A stretch of 64,000 nucleotides of DNA, taken from the NCBI GenBank assembly GCA_024516035.1, contig CM044959.1:19550525-19614524 (forward strand), in the 5' to 3' direction. Of the stretch, positions 31,795-43,439 are shown piece by piece (the first letter of the stretch is position 1; each line of letters begins with the position of its first letter). Both the position numbers and the translations under genes were made by a program. Origin of the DNA: Bactericera cockerelli (lineage: Eukaryota; Arthropoda; Insecta; Hemiptera; Triozidae). The notes under the pieces were generated by a model, which did not search any database, had not been told where the DNA came from, and saw nothing but the letters and a program-made list of their open reading frames with translations.

Positions 31795-32025
31795 TGGGGG
31801 AAGAGGTTATATCTACACGGATTTACCCTCTATTTGCTGGAAACTTACCATTGAGCTACCCACATTAACCTCACCCAGCCTGGGATGGACCGGGATCAGT
31901 CAGCATCACGAAGGTTCAAATTTTAACTGTCACCCACTGTTATATCAAGATCATCAACTTTCCCAAACTCGCTGCACGTTTCTTAACATCAGTGACTAGA
32001 GTTAACAAGAACTGGTGCATGGTGT
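31795..32025 (-). mobile_element. S5 SINE, degenerate
   Basis: On plus: TTTACCCTCTATTTGCTGGA, ACATTAACCTCACCCAGCCT, then the decayed head (CGTTTCTTAACATCAGTGA). Confidence 0.7.
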
Positions 32026-32207
32026 TGCATGTAATCAACGTCTCATTTGGAACTGTAATTTATTACAGTAGGTACTTTGTGGTACTTATTATTTATAGTC
32101 ATGAAGTTATGACAGGGCATTCTTACGACGTAGAGCAAATTATTTAAAGTATCAAAAATTAAGTAGACCTGTAATAAAAGAGTATCACCTTATTTGTTGG
32201 TGAGACC

Positions 32208-32668
32208 CAGTATTAGCGGCCGGTGGGATAATGTTTTGGTGGTGCTGCCACATAAACCGCATTTTTTTTCATTTGGGTTTAATGTCACTTTCAACCTTCA
32301 ACCATGCATGGTCATTTCACGACGGGAGTGTTACGCTCCAGTCGCAGGAAACTCACAAACCTGCTACCTACATTAACCTCGCCCAGTCTGGGTTGGGCCG
32401 GAATGCCAGCATCACGAAGTCGTCACCTCGCTGGACGTTGGTTAACTTCTGTAATCCTAAGAGAACCGGTGCATTCAACGCGCCATCGTCGCTGGTTATA
32501 ATTCGCATTGAAATGGGATTTACGATCTCTTGGTACCTACCGAGTTTAATTATTCTACATAGAAATATGTTATGATTTTCACTGTTTACGAGCTAGGACT
32601 TGAAAAACACCCTCCTTTTAGTCTGGGTATGCTGCAGTTCCGCAGCTCCTTAGCATTGGCCGCGCCTG
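32208..32668. mobile_element. hAT-like MITE interrupted by an S5 SINE
   Basis: Same family as 55793-56064: left part GCGGCCGGTGGGATAATGTT and GCTGCCACATAAACC, right part GGACTTGAAAAACACCCTC and TGGCCGCGCCTG. Flanks GTGAGACC (32200-32207) and GTGTGACC (32669-32676) match at 7 of 8, the hAT duplication length. Confidence 0.7.
32262..32497 (-). mobile_element. S5 SINE inside the MITE
   Basis: On plus: poly(T), GGGTTTAATGTCACTTTCAA, TCGCAGGAAACTCACAAACC, CGCTGGACGTTGG and GAGAACCGGTGCATTCAACG. Head nearly complete, moderately diverged. Confidence 0.85.
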
Positions 32669-32676
32669 GTGTGACC

Positions 32677-33513
32677 TACACCTATACTCACGACAGTATA
32701 CCTACCTATATGGTTTGGTAAACTGCGAATACTTACTAACCAAAACCAAAACTTGGTTCAGTCATCAGAGTGGAAATACCTAAAATAATAGAATTATCAA
32801 TTATTAGTTATGAAGCAAGTATAGGTTAGCAGGTACCAATTCTACTCTTTGTTTTTCAGCAATACTCACATAATATAATATCTATATTAGTTAGGTACTA
32901 ATAATACACATGAGTACCTAAGTATTACCTCCTCTTCCTGGAAAAGTATGGGAATCTACCTACATGGATCTTTGTTTATCTTAATGGTTTGTTATGTTAA
33001 CTTCCACTAAAGAGTGTTATTATTATGTTTTGTGAACCAAAAATAATAAACCATTTTCAAGTCTAAATCATTCTTTTTTTAAATTGAAACACGACCTTCA
33101 AGGATACAGTTTATGGATCTCAACTTACACCTCAACTTAAACATTCACTCTTTTATACATATAATCTAGAGATTACTTTTCAAGAAGGTCCTATGGTGAT
33201 ATCCGAAGGCATTATCACCACCCTTGATCAGGCTTTGTTTATATTTATTTTATAATTAATATTCTTGATATTTACCAATAAAATCACAAATATAAAATCA
33301 AAAAATGAAAAACATCGTCTTTTGACAGAGAACAATGCAAAAACTGTTGAGACAGGCTGATGGGACCTCGCGGCCTGAGCAGACTCCAGCTCCAGATGAA
33401 GTAGGTACAATAGGTATGTGATGTTATTAGTTATTACTGTCAACAAGTACACCTTCATAGCTTCATAGGCCCGCCCACATACCTATCCCTCCAGCCAGCA
33501 CGGCACCTCTTAT
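32677..33513. other. AT-rich stretch
   Basis: A tE-like 3' end fragment (CTTCCACTAAAGAGTGTTAT) at 33001-33021. No gene seen. Confidence 0.5.
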
Positions 33514-33710
33514 ATAATAATAATAATAATATCGCCTTATTTATACTGCCCGATTAGGACTATCAAGCCCCATTATTCCAGCAGTGAGCCCAAGACATAC
33601 TATTATGTGGTAAAAATCCCAAATGGGAGGATAACTTGTCATGTCCCGGCTGGGTTTCGAACCCACGACCTCTGGAATCTCTGGATTACCACTGAGCTAC
33701 GGACCGGGAC
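33514..33710 (-). mobile_element. tD SINE
   Basis: On plus: (AAT)n, ATCGCCTTATTTATACTGCC, CCCAAATGGGAGGATAACTT, then GGGTTTCGAACCCACGACC and the A-box side CCACTGAGCTACGGACC. Confidence 0.9.
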
Positions 33711-33949
33711 ATGACCATATAGTGACCAGAGTGTCCAGAACACTATCACTAGTCTCCATCAGGTCACGGGAGTTCATCGTCTCTATTCCCATCCTCTTCT
33801 CAAGCATAAAAGAGAAAGGATTTTTCTACGAAGTTGTTCACTATCAAATAGTAGGTAGATAGAAATTAATAGAATAAGATGGTCAGCAGTGATCACACGC
33901 TGCTCTATCTTACTATTCAAGTTTAGCAACATCAGTATAGTATAGTATA

Positions 33950-34144
33950 GTTTTTTTATTTTATTTTTTATTTTAAGGTAAGTGTGCCCCGGAACCGCTT
34001 TTGCATCAGGACACTTTACCAGTACATCCATGCCATTCCGGAAACGGAAAATTTCGGTCAGAAATTTCCGCTCCGGCCGGGATTCGAACCCGCAACCTCC
34101 GGGTCAGCAACCAATGCTCTTAACCACTGAGCCACGGAGGTCGG
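33950..34144 (-). mobile_element. tB SINE
   Basis: On plus: TTTTATTTT, GTGCCCCGGAACCGCTTTTG, CCATGCCATTCCGGAAACGG, GGGATTCGAACCCGCAACCT and ACCACTGAGCCACGGAGGTC. Confidence 0.9.
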
Positions 34145-34336
34145 CTTGGTTTCGTCGGTCGGTTAATTTAGACTGTCAGCTGGAGACAGGAAGTCCCATT
34201 ACGCTAACAGTTTAATATAGCACCTCTTTATTTATTGGAAGAGATAAAATAATATGTATAACCCGATCTCACACGTTGCTAACACTAGTGCCCGTCTTAC
34301 AACTGAACTTCAGGAACGTCCCACATCAGTAAAGCA

Positions 34337-34476
34337 CACTGAGAAAAAAAATTATCGAGAAAAAAAAAAAAAAAAAATTAAGGATAACTTACTAGCTATA
34401 ACAAGGATGATTCATCCTCGTTTAAGGATAACTTACTAGCTAACAAGGATGTCCTCGATAATTTTTTTTCTCAGTG
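34337..34476. mobile_element. Small MITE with 23-bp perfect terminal inverted repeats
   Basis: Both ends start CACTGAGAAAAAAAATTATC (and inverted) with 23 of 23 match. The interior repeats AAGGATAACTTACTAGCTA twice. CA lies outside both ends but is too short to count as proof. Superfamily unclear. Confidence 0.75.
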
Positions 34477-34561
34477 CACGATCGGCGTTGGTCTCATGAC
34501 CGAAGATCGGCGATTCGAGTCTCATGTTCAGCAAAAATTTATTTGAAAGTGACGTTAAACA

Positions 34562-34705
34562 GTAGCTTGATCGATAAGCCGACGGACTTGTAACCTGGAG
34601 GTATCTGGTTCAAGTCCCGGTTTCAGCGTGGAATTAGTGCAGCGAGGTTGATTAATTGTGACATCACATAGTGATTAACACAAATACCTATACAATATAG
34701 GTACA
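34562..34705 (+). mobile_element. tA SINE
   Basis: AGTAGCTTGATCGATAAGCC, GGTTCAAGTCCCGGTTTCAG and TAGTGATTAACACAAATACC. Confidence 0.85.
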
Positions 34706-36347
34706 TAATGACTTGAAAGAAAAAAAAATTGATAGCAGAGATCATACGTTGCTAACACTAGTTCCCGTCGTAAATCTTATCACTGAAGTTCAGCAAACGT
34801 CCAGGTGGTAGAGAACATGGTCCATGGCTGGTTTCAATCTAATCGTGAGAATTCATATCCTTCTGGTCATCTTGCCTCCCTCAGTTCTGGGTATTTTGTT
34901 CTGTGAATTAAGGTTCGAACCCCCGGCGTGATGTTACCATACTACCAAATTCGACGCGACATTGAGGCCAAAAATATCTAGCAACTTTTACACCTTCAAC
35001 ACACTGCAGATCTCTTGTGAAAAAATTCTAAATAATTAATATACATATATATGCATGCATGGTGAATCATAATATTATTATGTGTGTTCCTATGACTATA
35101 TATCTATCTAATAATAGTAATGTATATGTAGAATTGCAGATATTTTATTCACGCAGAGTTCATTTCTCCGCATTTTTTTGAATATTTAAAATGTAGATAA
35201 ACACTAAACTTACTATAATATTTATGTTTATAAATAAATCAACTTTACAAAAAGCCAGTAGGTACCTCCAGCAGATATTATGTTCTCTCCAAACAAGTTA
35301 GCACCACATCTCCGGAGCAACTTTCTGAGGTCAAGTTCAAGGTTTCCTCCCCACCTGATGTACCAGCGTCACATCACGTGCAAAGAAAAAAAAAGAAAAA
35401 AACGCAAGCCCAAGCTGAGCCTCGAACCAGTGGGTTCAGTCACCGGCAGTCACGGGACGGTTTTTGAGATCGATCTAAAGTCAACCTGACGACTCATTTG
35501 GACAGTTGATGTAGTTTACTTAGGAGCTCAGGAGAGTGAGGACGCCGAGTCAGACAAGTCCTGATTAGTGGTCCACTAGTGTCGCCATCCGCATAGAAAA
35601 CATAGTACATATTTAAATAAATAAAAAAAAAACTTAAAAAAAGTGATTTTTTTTCACTTCTTATATTCTACTTTCCAAAGGTAGGTACCTACAGCGATTT
35701 TCTCCATAATCATCAATTAAAAAAACGAATAATAATTTTAACCAAATCAATTTTACAAAAACTTAACAATGATAGTTTATTCTTTTGTTTTACTGAAAAA
35801 TGCAGCAGAAAATTCAGTTGGTTTTTTCTACGTCTGTGATGGTAGTATATGAGTAAATATTTTATTGGTAGAGAGGTCCTTACTGAGTGACTAACCGTGA
35901 AGTGGATAGTAGACTATCTAGTCTAGATCTACCTCATACCTATCACTACTATCATCTGATATACAAGCTGGGAAGTCGAGAATATCGATCTAAAAAGTTA
36001 TCAGAGCAGTTTATGTGCATTACGCGAAGGCAATCCCTCGAAAATCTGATCAGTACAATTAATTTTATTACATTTTTTTATTCAGGTACCTAAATATATT
36101 TATACTACAATATTACGTTAATTTTTAAAATAATTTACTGTTCACATCAATTGTTAAACACCTGAATTAACTTTTAATTTCTGTGCGGATTACCAATAAT
36201 TCATCGGAACTTTTTGTGCATAAGGTAAGTTAAATCTTTTCCTGACTTTTTCTTTTCACATGGGGATCTCCGTTTTTGAATGGGTGTTAGTACATGCATA
36301 ATTGCATAGGTACTCTACGATTTTCTGTTACTATAAATGATTTGAAG
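34706..36347. other. Unassigned AT-rich stretch
   Basis: Open frames at 35280-35489 and 35887-36093 have no domain or signal peptide. No repeat was recognised with confidence. Confidence 0.45.
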
Positions 36348-36402
36348 AAAAAAATACAATACTTCCGATTCCTAATATTAGAAATTTATCGGAAGTAATT
36401 TT
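36348..36402. repeat. Short palindromic dispersed repeat, copy 3
   Basis: ACTTCCGATTCCTAATATTA continues AGAAATTTATCGGAAGT, a near-perfect 36-bp palindrome preceded by an A-rich run. Confidence 0.75.
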
Positions 36403-36467
36403 TTGACATAAAAAATATATATACCTATTTTAGTCCTCTCACTGACTAAGTAAGTAAGTAAGTAAAG

Positions 36468-36616
36468 TAAAGTTATCATATTTGTGTTGATCACAATGGT
36501 GATATCACAACTACTCAAACTCGCTTTACTAAATTTTTTGCTAAACGTGGGACTTGAACCACCGACCTCCAGATTACAAGTCCGCCGCCTTATCGACCAA
36601 GCTACTGAGATCGGTT
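36468..36616 (-). mobile_element. tA SINE
   Basis: On plus: TTATCATATTTGTGTTGATC tail, GGGACTTGAACCACCGACCT head, CCGCCTTATCGACCAAGCTA. Confidence 0.9.
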
Positions 36617-36735
36617 TACTCTCCTTATCTTACCTCTATGGGCAATGGGCATTGGAAATCTATTTGGTTTTTGGCCTCGTCAACAATACAGGTATGTCTT
36701 ACTGACTATTTAACATATTATATTCGAAAAGGTAA

Positions 36736-36858
36736 ACCGACCTCAGTAGCTCTAACGATAAGGCGGAGGACTTATAACCATGAGTTCGGTTGTTCGAGTC
36801 CCTTGTATGTTAAATATTTAGTTGGACGTGTTTGATTAGCATAAATATGATAACTCTA
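36736..36858 (+). mobile_element. tA SINE, diverged
   Basis: CCGACCTCAGTAGCTCTAAC, GTTCGAGTCCC and ATAAATATGATAACTC. Confidence 0.75.
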
Positions 36859-36859
36859 C

Positions 36860-37262
36860 ATATATACCAGAAACTTATATACGAACTTAAAGAATAAAGG
36901 ATACTCTTGGTTCTGCATGTAACTAATTAACATAATATACGTAAGAAAGGCCACGGGAAAAAATCTTTGCAGCGACTGAGTGTCACGATTGAGCTAGTGG
37001 AATCAAAATTCAACGTAGTAAGAGACGACTTTTTTTACTACATATACACTGATATATACTTTGGAAGGATATCAGCAATATCTTGTTTTTTTTGTGATAG
37101 TTTCATTTTTTTGAAATACCGAACAGAAAAGAAACATATAATTATGTCCAAATCCCCCATAGTCCGCGCCATAGACAGGTATAACAACATTGTTCATAAG
37201 CCGACTCTCATTATCTGCTTTAATTTAAACGACTTCAAAATCAAAGTATATAACAGCTGTAG
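36860..37262. other. Unassigned stretch with an open frame
   Basis: The frame at 36967-37266 is AT-biased and shows no domain. Confidence 0.4.
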
Positions 37263-37375
37263 ATAATCACAATTACTCAAACTCACCTTACCAGGTAATT
37301 ATTTGCCATGCTAGGTTCTCAAACCATCGACCTTTAGGTTACCAGACCATAACCTTATCGATCGAGGTCGGTATC
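37263..37375 (-). mobile_element. tA SINE, degenerate
   Basis: On plus: AATCACAATTACTCAAACTC, AACCATCGACCTTTAGGTTA and CCTTATCGATCGAGGTCGG. Confidence 0.7.
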
Positions 37376-37699
37376 ATTCTCGAATGACCTTAAGTGTTCA
37401 AGAAACTTCGATAAAATAAGCAATTTTTTTTTTCGATCCATATTTTTTTTTGGATACATCTCTTAGTTCGTGTTTTTAAGTATTTTCTGCAAATACTCAT
37501 GTTAAAATAATAACTTGATATAATGCTCTTGAAAAAATCAACTTTCAACAACCGCCTAAATCCATGCAATGGCCTTCGTTAGTAGGTAAAGAGAGACGAT
37601 AAAAAAACCTCCTAATCGGATTTGAATGCACAATATAAAAGTTAAGAAAACAAAGAGCTCGTTGCCTCTTAAGAACTGAATTTATAAAACAGGAAGATT
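37376..37699. other. AT-rich stretch
   Basis: Nothing recognised. Confidence 0.5.
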
Positions 37700-37886
37700 T
37701 ATTATTATTATGTTAGGCTTTATAAGGTAAGACAAAATAGATACAGTGAACTACAATGAAATCATAAAGAAAAAATAAATAGATTTAACAAAGAAACAAG
37801 AACAAAAAAGAGAATAAAGCTAATGTCCTACCTAAAGGGCGGGGTTATTGCCTGTGGCAATCTCTTCCACCCAACCCATTTAATCC
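37700..37886 (-). mobile_element. L3: LINE 3' terminus
   Basis: On plus: TTATTATTATTATG tail, then AAAGGGCGGGGTTATTGCCT and GGCAATCTCTTCCACCC. Confidence 0.8.
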
Positions 37887-37919
37887 AAGTGCATGGACAC
37901 TATCCCTTGACACGCCCTC

Positions 37920-38022
37920 AAGTCGGAGTTTCAACCATAAAATTTGTCATGCTTGGGAGTAGAACCACCGACCTCGAGGTTACGAGTCCCCTTCCTTAAT
38001 GATGATCGAGCCACTAAGGTCG
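37920..38022 (-). mobile_element. tRNA-like SINE head (tA-type)
   Basis: On plus: AGTAGAACCACCGACCTCGA, GGTTACGAGTCC and GATCGAGCCACTAAGGTCG. Confidence 0.65.
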
Positions 38023-38281
38023 CAAAAAAATGGGTATTTAATTTTTTTAAAAAAATCCTAAAATAATGGTATTTTAAAATCTATAGGTATACGTAAAACA
38101 CATTTTATATCTATATGATTGTAAATTATACTATAAATAATGTTAATTAGATAAATTAGAGGAAGCACCGAATATTCCAAAGCGCAAACAAATTTAAATA
38201 AATTACCTACGCATAGTGGAGGCACCAAACGCTCCAGTGAAATTTTGTCATCCTGAATGTCAAACTGAAAAAGCTCCAAAA

Positions 38282-38411
38282 GGGCGCAATTAATAGACGT
38301 TTTTGTATTACCTCTGTGACGCTAAGTCTAGATTTTGCGTATTAATTTAATTGGATAAACTAATGCTTAAGTCATGACTTGAGATCTTGATTTTTTCTAT
38401 TTATTTCGCCC
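38282..38411. mobile_element. Harbinger-like MITE, copy 2 (130 bp)
   Basis: Left end GGGCGCAATTAATAGACG and right end CTATTTATTTCGCCC, flanked by AAA and TAA. Same family as 13651-13778, including ACCTCTGTG and GCTAAGTC inside. Confidence 0.75.
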
Positions 38412-39405
38412 TAAGCCTTACGATTCTCTCGAATACCGGTATTGGTTCCAATCCAAACTGCTACCATGCTACATTTGATTCTTGCAGTCACTTGGTGGAA
38501 GCTACTCACTTGTCCTCAAGAGGCTGGTTTATCATACTTAAAAAATCTCATTGATCCCTCAGAGAATTAAACACAGACCTCAAGCCCGGACAGTCCAATA
38601 CCCGCTGAGTCTAGGATAATATTATGAAAGCGTAGAGAAATATTAATAATATTATTATTACTTTACACATCAAGTCACTTCTAGGCAGTATTAGGTCGTT
38701 AAGGTACTTAGACTCAAGTAATATTACAAACTATAATACTTACAGTAATATGCCTATCAATATATATTACGTAGGATATAGGTAAGGCTTAACTATTACA
38801 ATATTATCTACATAGCCTTCAGCCATGAGGGGTAATGCACTCCGTGCAATATTGACTATCCAACTACTACACAGTACACGTCATGAACTTGTGTGTTACA
38901 TTCGAAAGTCCTGGATTCGGGACCAGATGAAGTGTGGATATTCGATAGGATCCATGAATATGCTTGTGTCTTATTAGAAATAGAATACGTGTTTCTTCAA
39001 GAATCCCTATGATTCTCAAGTCAAATTTAAGAACTATCTTGAAATGTCAGAAAAGTTATGTCAGAATCTTGAAATTAAAACTGTAAAATATTATTAAACA
39101 AACTCAACCAAGTTATTAACAATAAGAAGTATATACCAATATACCTACATGGAGTATTTACCGAAGTGAATTTACAAATTATTGAAATAAAACTTGATCA
39201 AGGGTAGTGCTAATGCCTACGGCATTCTCTTCCATACCTAAAAGCAAATAGTATAGTAGGTTCGTAGAAACAGGTGGTCAAGCAGTCGGAGGCACCGCCT
39301 GGCAATCTGGTAGTCTAGGGTTCAGTTCCGGCTCAGCACCAGCCTTGCTCGTCATTTGTCTCGAGCGAAGATAGTTAGTATAAACAGTTGAAATTATTAT
39401 CCTAT
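38412..39405. other. AT-rich stretch with SINE debris
   Basis: 39288-39365 has a tRNA-like patch (CTAGGGTTCAGTTCCGG). A tE-like tail (GTGCTAATGCCTACGGCATT) lies near 39207. No gene seen. Confidence 0.45.
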
Positions 39406-39620
39406 CTGTCCCAGTAGCTCAGTGGTAAAGGCGGCACTCTGTGAATCCAGAGGTTCCAGAGGTCGAGGGTTCGAAACTCAGCCGGGACATGACAAGTTAT
39501 CATCCCATTTGGGATTTTTACCACATAATAATATGTCTTGGGCTTACTGCTGGAATAATGGGACTTTAATAGGCCTTATCGGGCAGTATAAATAAGGCGA
39601 TATTATTAATTATTATTATT
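39406..39620 (+). mobile_element. tD SINE, full copy, 10-bp duplication
   Basis: CCCAGTAGCTCAGTGGTAAA (A-box side), GAGGGTTCGAAACTC (B-box), TTGGGCTTACTGCTGGAATA, then AAATAAGGCGATATTATT and (ATT)n. ATTATCCTAT flanks it at 39396-39405 and 39621-39630. Confidence 0.9.
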
Positions 39621-39630
39621 ATTATCCTAT

Positions 39631-40079
39631 GGTTCCGAAAGCTCTTGTCAGTTGTCAAGCAGAAGGATATCATCAATACCTCTTCCTCGATGACACCATC
39701 CTATAATGTTGATGATAGCATAAATACCTGTGAGAACTAGCAGAGAAAAGATTAAATTATAGTAATAATAATTAAAGGCTGTGATGTACAATTTGCAATG
39801 TAATGAAGGTACACGAGGAAAACACATTATTCTATTAAAAATTATAAATCATTGGAATCAATAATAAAATTAATAATACATCTTATCTAACTAAGGCAGA
39901 TCGATAGTATATATTCGCGTGTTAACATATACACATACAGTAAGATATATTCGCACCTATGGGTCCTATTAAACACAGATAACAGAGAAATCGCTATTGT
40001 TGTGGCAAAAAATACTTAGGTACCATGTACGAGTATGTATAGTTGGTACAATCAAGTATGATTGGCGCCTTTTACAGGG
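39631..40079. other. AT-rich stretch
   Basis: No gene or repeat was recognised. Confidence 0.5.
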
Positions 40080-40205
40080 TTGGCGTTAGGAAAGGCGTCC
40101 AGGCGTAAAATTAGGAATGCCAACCAGCCTCAACCATGAGGAAGGAGGAAGAGGGTGAGCAATGCCAAGTAGGTTTGGGAAAAGGCAAAGTGAAAGAGGA
40201 AGATC
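40080..40205 (+). mobile_element. G-type SINE 3' part
   Basis: TTGGCGTTAGGAAAGGCGTC, GCCTCAACCATGAGGAAGG and GGGAAAAGGCAAAGTGAAAG, an RTE-like LINE 3' tail ending near GAGGAAG. Confidence 0.65.
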
Positions 40206-40681
40206 TGAAGATTACATTGTTAATGTAAAATATCCGCCCGTCAACACGATATCTTGAAAACGGTTATAGCTAGAGACTTGAAGTTTGGTTTTGAAGTTAT
40301 GAGATAGAGCTTCTGACATTTGAGACTCAAATAAATTCGGACAGAGTGTTTGGTGATAAATTAATTATTATTGATAGGTTTGTCTTATCAGTGTGGAAAG
40401 CCAATTGAGGGACCAGATTGCCACGCGTCAGTGAAAGGAAATGAACCAAGGGAAAACTAAGCAAAAATATAATTATGGATGTTAAAGGCACGTTTACAAA
40501 TACATTTTTTTTCTCCAAGATACTATTGAACATATATTTATTTATTTACAACAATTATCACAAACAATAAATAGAATAATTATAACATTATTAGAAATAA
40601 ATGTATTAAAATAAACATGGATGGCCTAATTGAATTACCAGGTAATTGAATTGCGCGCGTGGCAGTGGCGACATGTGTACT
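40206..40681. other. AT-rich stretch
   Basis: A frame on minus (40327-40533) shows no domain. The last 8 bp (TGTGTACT) are the target duplication of the next element. Confidence 0.45.
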
Positions 40682-40759
40682 CATGCGCGGATATAGGGGG
40701 GGGCAACGGGGGGCACGTGCCCCCCCAGATTTTTTCGGTAAGCGGTGTTTCTCAAATTT

Positions 40760-41435
40760 TATTATAATACCTAATCCCGTAAAAAAAAAAGATCTCAATG
40801 AGTTAGGGGGCACGGGACCCAAAATAATTCCCAATTATAAGACTAATCCCGTTAAAAAAAAAAAGATCTCAATGAGTTAGGGAGGGGGGCACGGGCCACA
40901 AAGTAATTTCCAATTCTAAGACTAATCCCGTAAAAAAAAAGATCTCAATGAGTTGGGGGGGCACGGGCCCCAAAATAATTCCCAATTCTAAGACTAATCC
41001 CGTAAAAAAAAAAGATCTCAACGAGTTAAGGGTGCACAGGTCCCAAAATAATTCCCAATTCTAAGACTAATCCCTTAAAAAAAAAAAAAAAAATCTCAAT
41101 GAGTTAGGGGCCACAGGCCCCAAAATAATTCCCAATTCTAAGACTAATCCCGTTTAAAAAAAAGATCTCAATAAGTTAAGGGTGCACGGGCCCCAAAATA
41201 ATTCCCAATTCTAAGACTAATCCCGTTAAAAAGAAGATCTCAATAAGTTAGGGGGGCACGGGCCCCAAAATAATTCCCAATTCTAAGACTAATCCCGTAA
41301 AAAAAAATCTCAATAAGTTAGAGGGGCACGGGATCAAAATAATTCCCAATTCTAAGACTACTCCCGTAAAAAAAATCTCAATAAGTTAAGGGTGCACGGG
41401 ACCCAAAATAATTCACAATTCTAAGACCAATAAGA
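40760..41435. repeat. Tandem array of about nine 70-bp units
   Basis: Each unit holds CCCAATTCTAAGACTAATCC, an A run and GATCTCAATGAGTTAGGG. A-run length varies between units. Confidence 0.9.
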
Positions 41436-41972
41436 AATAACTAAATAATAAAGTTGTCAAATCCACACAGATTGTCCGAGAAACCTGAAATTTTATCTAT
41501 AGGCCCATTTGTATCAGGGAATATATCTCTAGGGTTCAGCCAAACGGGGTAAGGACAAAAAATGGATGGGTGACACAAAAAAATCACATTTTTCGACGGA
41601 AATGACATTTTTTTTCTCTCAAAATTTGTCGTGACGGCTCCACGTCGGCGGCGTATCAACTCAAAAATAGAAAGTTTTAAGCAAGGGTTCAAGTTTTCAT
41701 TTGAGATATCAATCACGAAATTCTGATGACCGGTTCTTGAGCTACGTTGAGTAAGGACATAAAATGGATGGGTAAACAAAATGTATTTACGTTTTTTGAC
41801 CTGGCTGACATTTTTTCTCGAAATATGTCGTGACGAACTATCAACTCAAAGCGAGAATGTTTTTGCAAGGGTTGTAGTCTTCATTTGACATATTGATCGC
41901 GAAATTCTGATGAGCCATTCTTGAGGTCCATTAAGAACAAGAAATGAATGGGTGACACGAAAAATATTGGCA

Positions 41973-42405
41973 TTTGTGTGTGTTGTGTGAGAGTGTGTGT
42001 GGTGTGTGTGTGTGTGATGTGTGTGTGTGTGGTGGTGGTGGTGGTGTTGTGTGTGTATGTGTGTGTGTTGGGTGCGTGGTGTGTGTGTGGTGGGTGCGTG
42101 GTGTGTGTGTGGTGGGCGCGTGGTGTGTGTGTGTTGGGTGCGTGGTGTGTGTGTGTGGTGGGTGCGTGGTGTATGTGTGTTGGGTGCGTGGTGTGTGTGT
42201 GTTGCATGGGTGCATGGTGTGCGTGTGTGTTGGGTGCGTGCTGTGTGTGTGGTGGGTGCGTGGTGTGTGTGTGGTGGGTGTGTGGTGTGTGTGTGTTGGG
42301 TGCGTGGTGTGTGTGTGGTGGGTGCGTGGTGTGTGTGTGGTGGTGGTGGTGGTGGTGGTGTGTGTGTGGTGTGGTGTGGTGGGTGTGTAGTGTGGTGTGT
42401 GTGAT
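41973..42405. repeat. GT-rich micro/minisatellite
   Basis: GTGTGTGTGGTGGGTGCGTG repeats with (GGT)n patches. Long Cys/Val or His/Thr frames on both strands here are composition artefacts. Confidence 0.95.
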
Positions 42406-42646
42406 AGGCTTGCGAAGCGGCGGGTGGAACCCGCTAGTTAGGTATATTGTGCGATTGTGCCCCCCCAGTACAAGAGGGCTATATCCGCGCATGTGTGTAC
42501 TTTAAACCATGAGAAAATCATGATTCTGACGGATCTCATTGATATTCCTTGCAAGTTTGACGGTCTTTTTCCTTGAGGAAAAAAAATAATATTGTTGGTA
42601 CAGTGAATATAAAAAGCCTCCACGATACTTAGAGGTCGAGATCAAG

Positions 42647-42710
42647 CTCGCCGGGAGGCGAGCGCTCGTCAAGTAGCGCCAGCCAACCGGCATATATTAA
42701 CACGAAACAT
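42647..42710 (+). repeat. Dispersed repeat I, copy 2
   Basis: ATCAAGCTCGCCGGGAGGCG, AGCGCTCGTCAAGTAGCGCC and AGCCAACCGGCATATATTAA. Almost identical to 62613-62683. Confidence 0.85.
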
Positions 42711-42888
42711 ATAGATATCCCGGGACATCTATTTCGGCTCGGATGGTCTCATCAGCTCAGCGTTGTATACCAGTATACACGAGGCCCGCAAGGTTGTCCT
42801 GGGATGTCTTGTTGTCTGGGTCTCAAGAACCAAATCAGGTAACGCGAAAGCATATTTACAGTACAATGTCCTGCAAATATGCAATAAA

Positions 42889-43092
42889 GTTTGTCCCGGT
42901 AGCTCAGTGGTCAAGGCGTCTGAATAGTAATCCAGAGGTGGCGGGTTCAAAACCCAGCCGGGACATAACAAGTTACCCTCCCATTTGGCATTTTGAACTC
43001 ACAATAATACGTCTTGGGCTTACTGCTGGAATAACGGGACTCAATAGTCGTAATCGGGCAGTATTAATGAGGCGATATTATTATTATTATAA
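42889..43092 (+). mobile_element. tD SINE
   Basis: TCCCGGTAGCTCAGTGGTCA, GCGGGTTCAAAACCCAGCC, GTCTTGGGCTTACTGCTGGA and (ATT)n end. Confidence 0.9.
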
Positions 43093-43439
43093 TTACAATG
43101 CTATACCATGTGTTTTCATGACACAATTACTAGGCAAGGTTCAATATACTTGAATTTAAACGTTTAGTTCTTATTCCACAACTTTTTTGGTTCAACGTCT
43201 CTTGGAGGTCAACAAAGTATTATCTTAATTTTTTGGCTATTTTTCCTTGTTGAATTTTTTAACTTGCTCATTCACTCAAAATTATGGAGCAGATCCCAGC
43301 CACTTTCATTTTACTTTGAACACCAAATCACAGAACTTCAAATAAAACTGTTTAACACATTCACTCACTTCAAGTTGAATTCAGCTTTCTAAATTTCAGA
43401 ATTCTCCATGGGTAATACATAGTTTTTTTAGTTACCTCT
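43093..43439. other. AT-rich stretch
   Basis: Nothing recognised. Confidence 0.5.

Larger units (their letters stand above)
40682..42493. mobile_element. hAT-like non-autonomous element, 1812 bp, filled with tandem repeats
   Basis: Ends CATGCGCGGATATAG and its inverted copy (15 of 15). TGTGTACT is duplicated exactly at 40674-40681 and 42494-42501; 8-bp duplications are typical of hAT elements. Next to the ends are G-rich and C-rich tracts (GGGGCAACGGGGGGCAC; TGCCCCCCCAG). Inside are a 70-bp tandem array (40760-41435), an AT-balanced segment (41436-41970) and a GT-rich array (41973-42405). No transposase frame is present. Confidence 0.85.

Noticed and set aside
41881..42505. Long open frames (up to 203 codons) rich in His/Thr or Cys/Val on both strands
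   Set aside because: They read through the GT-rich array inside the hAT-like element; frames are open in many phases because of composition.
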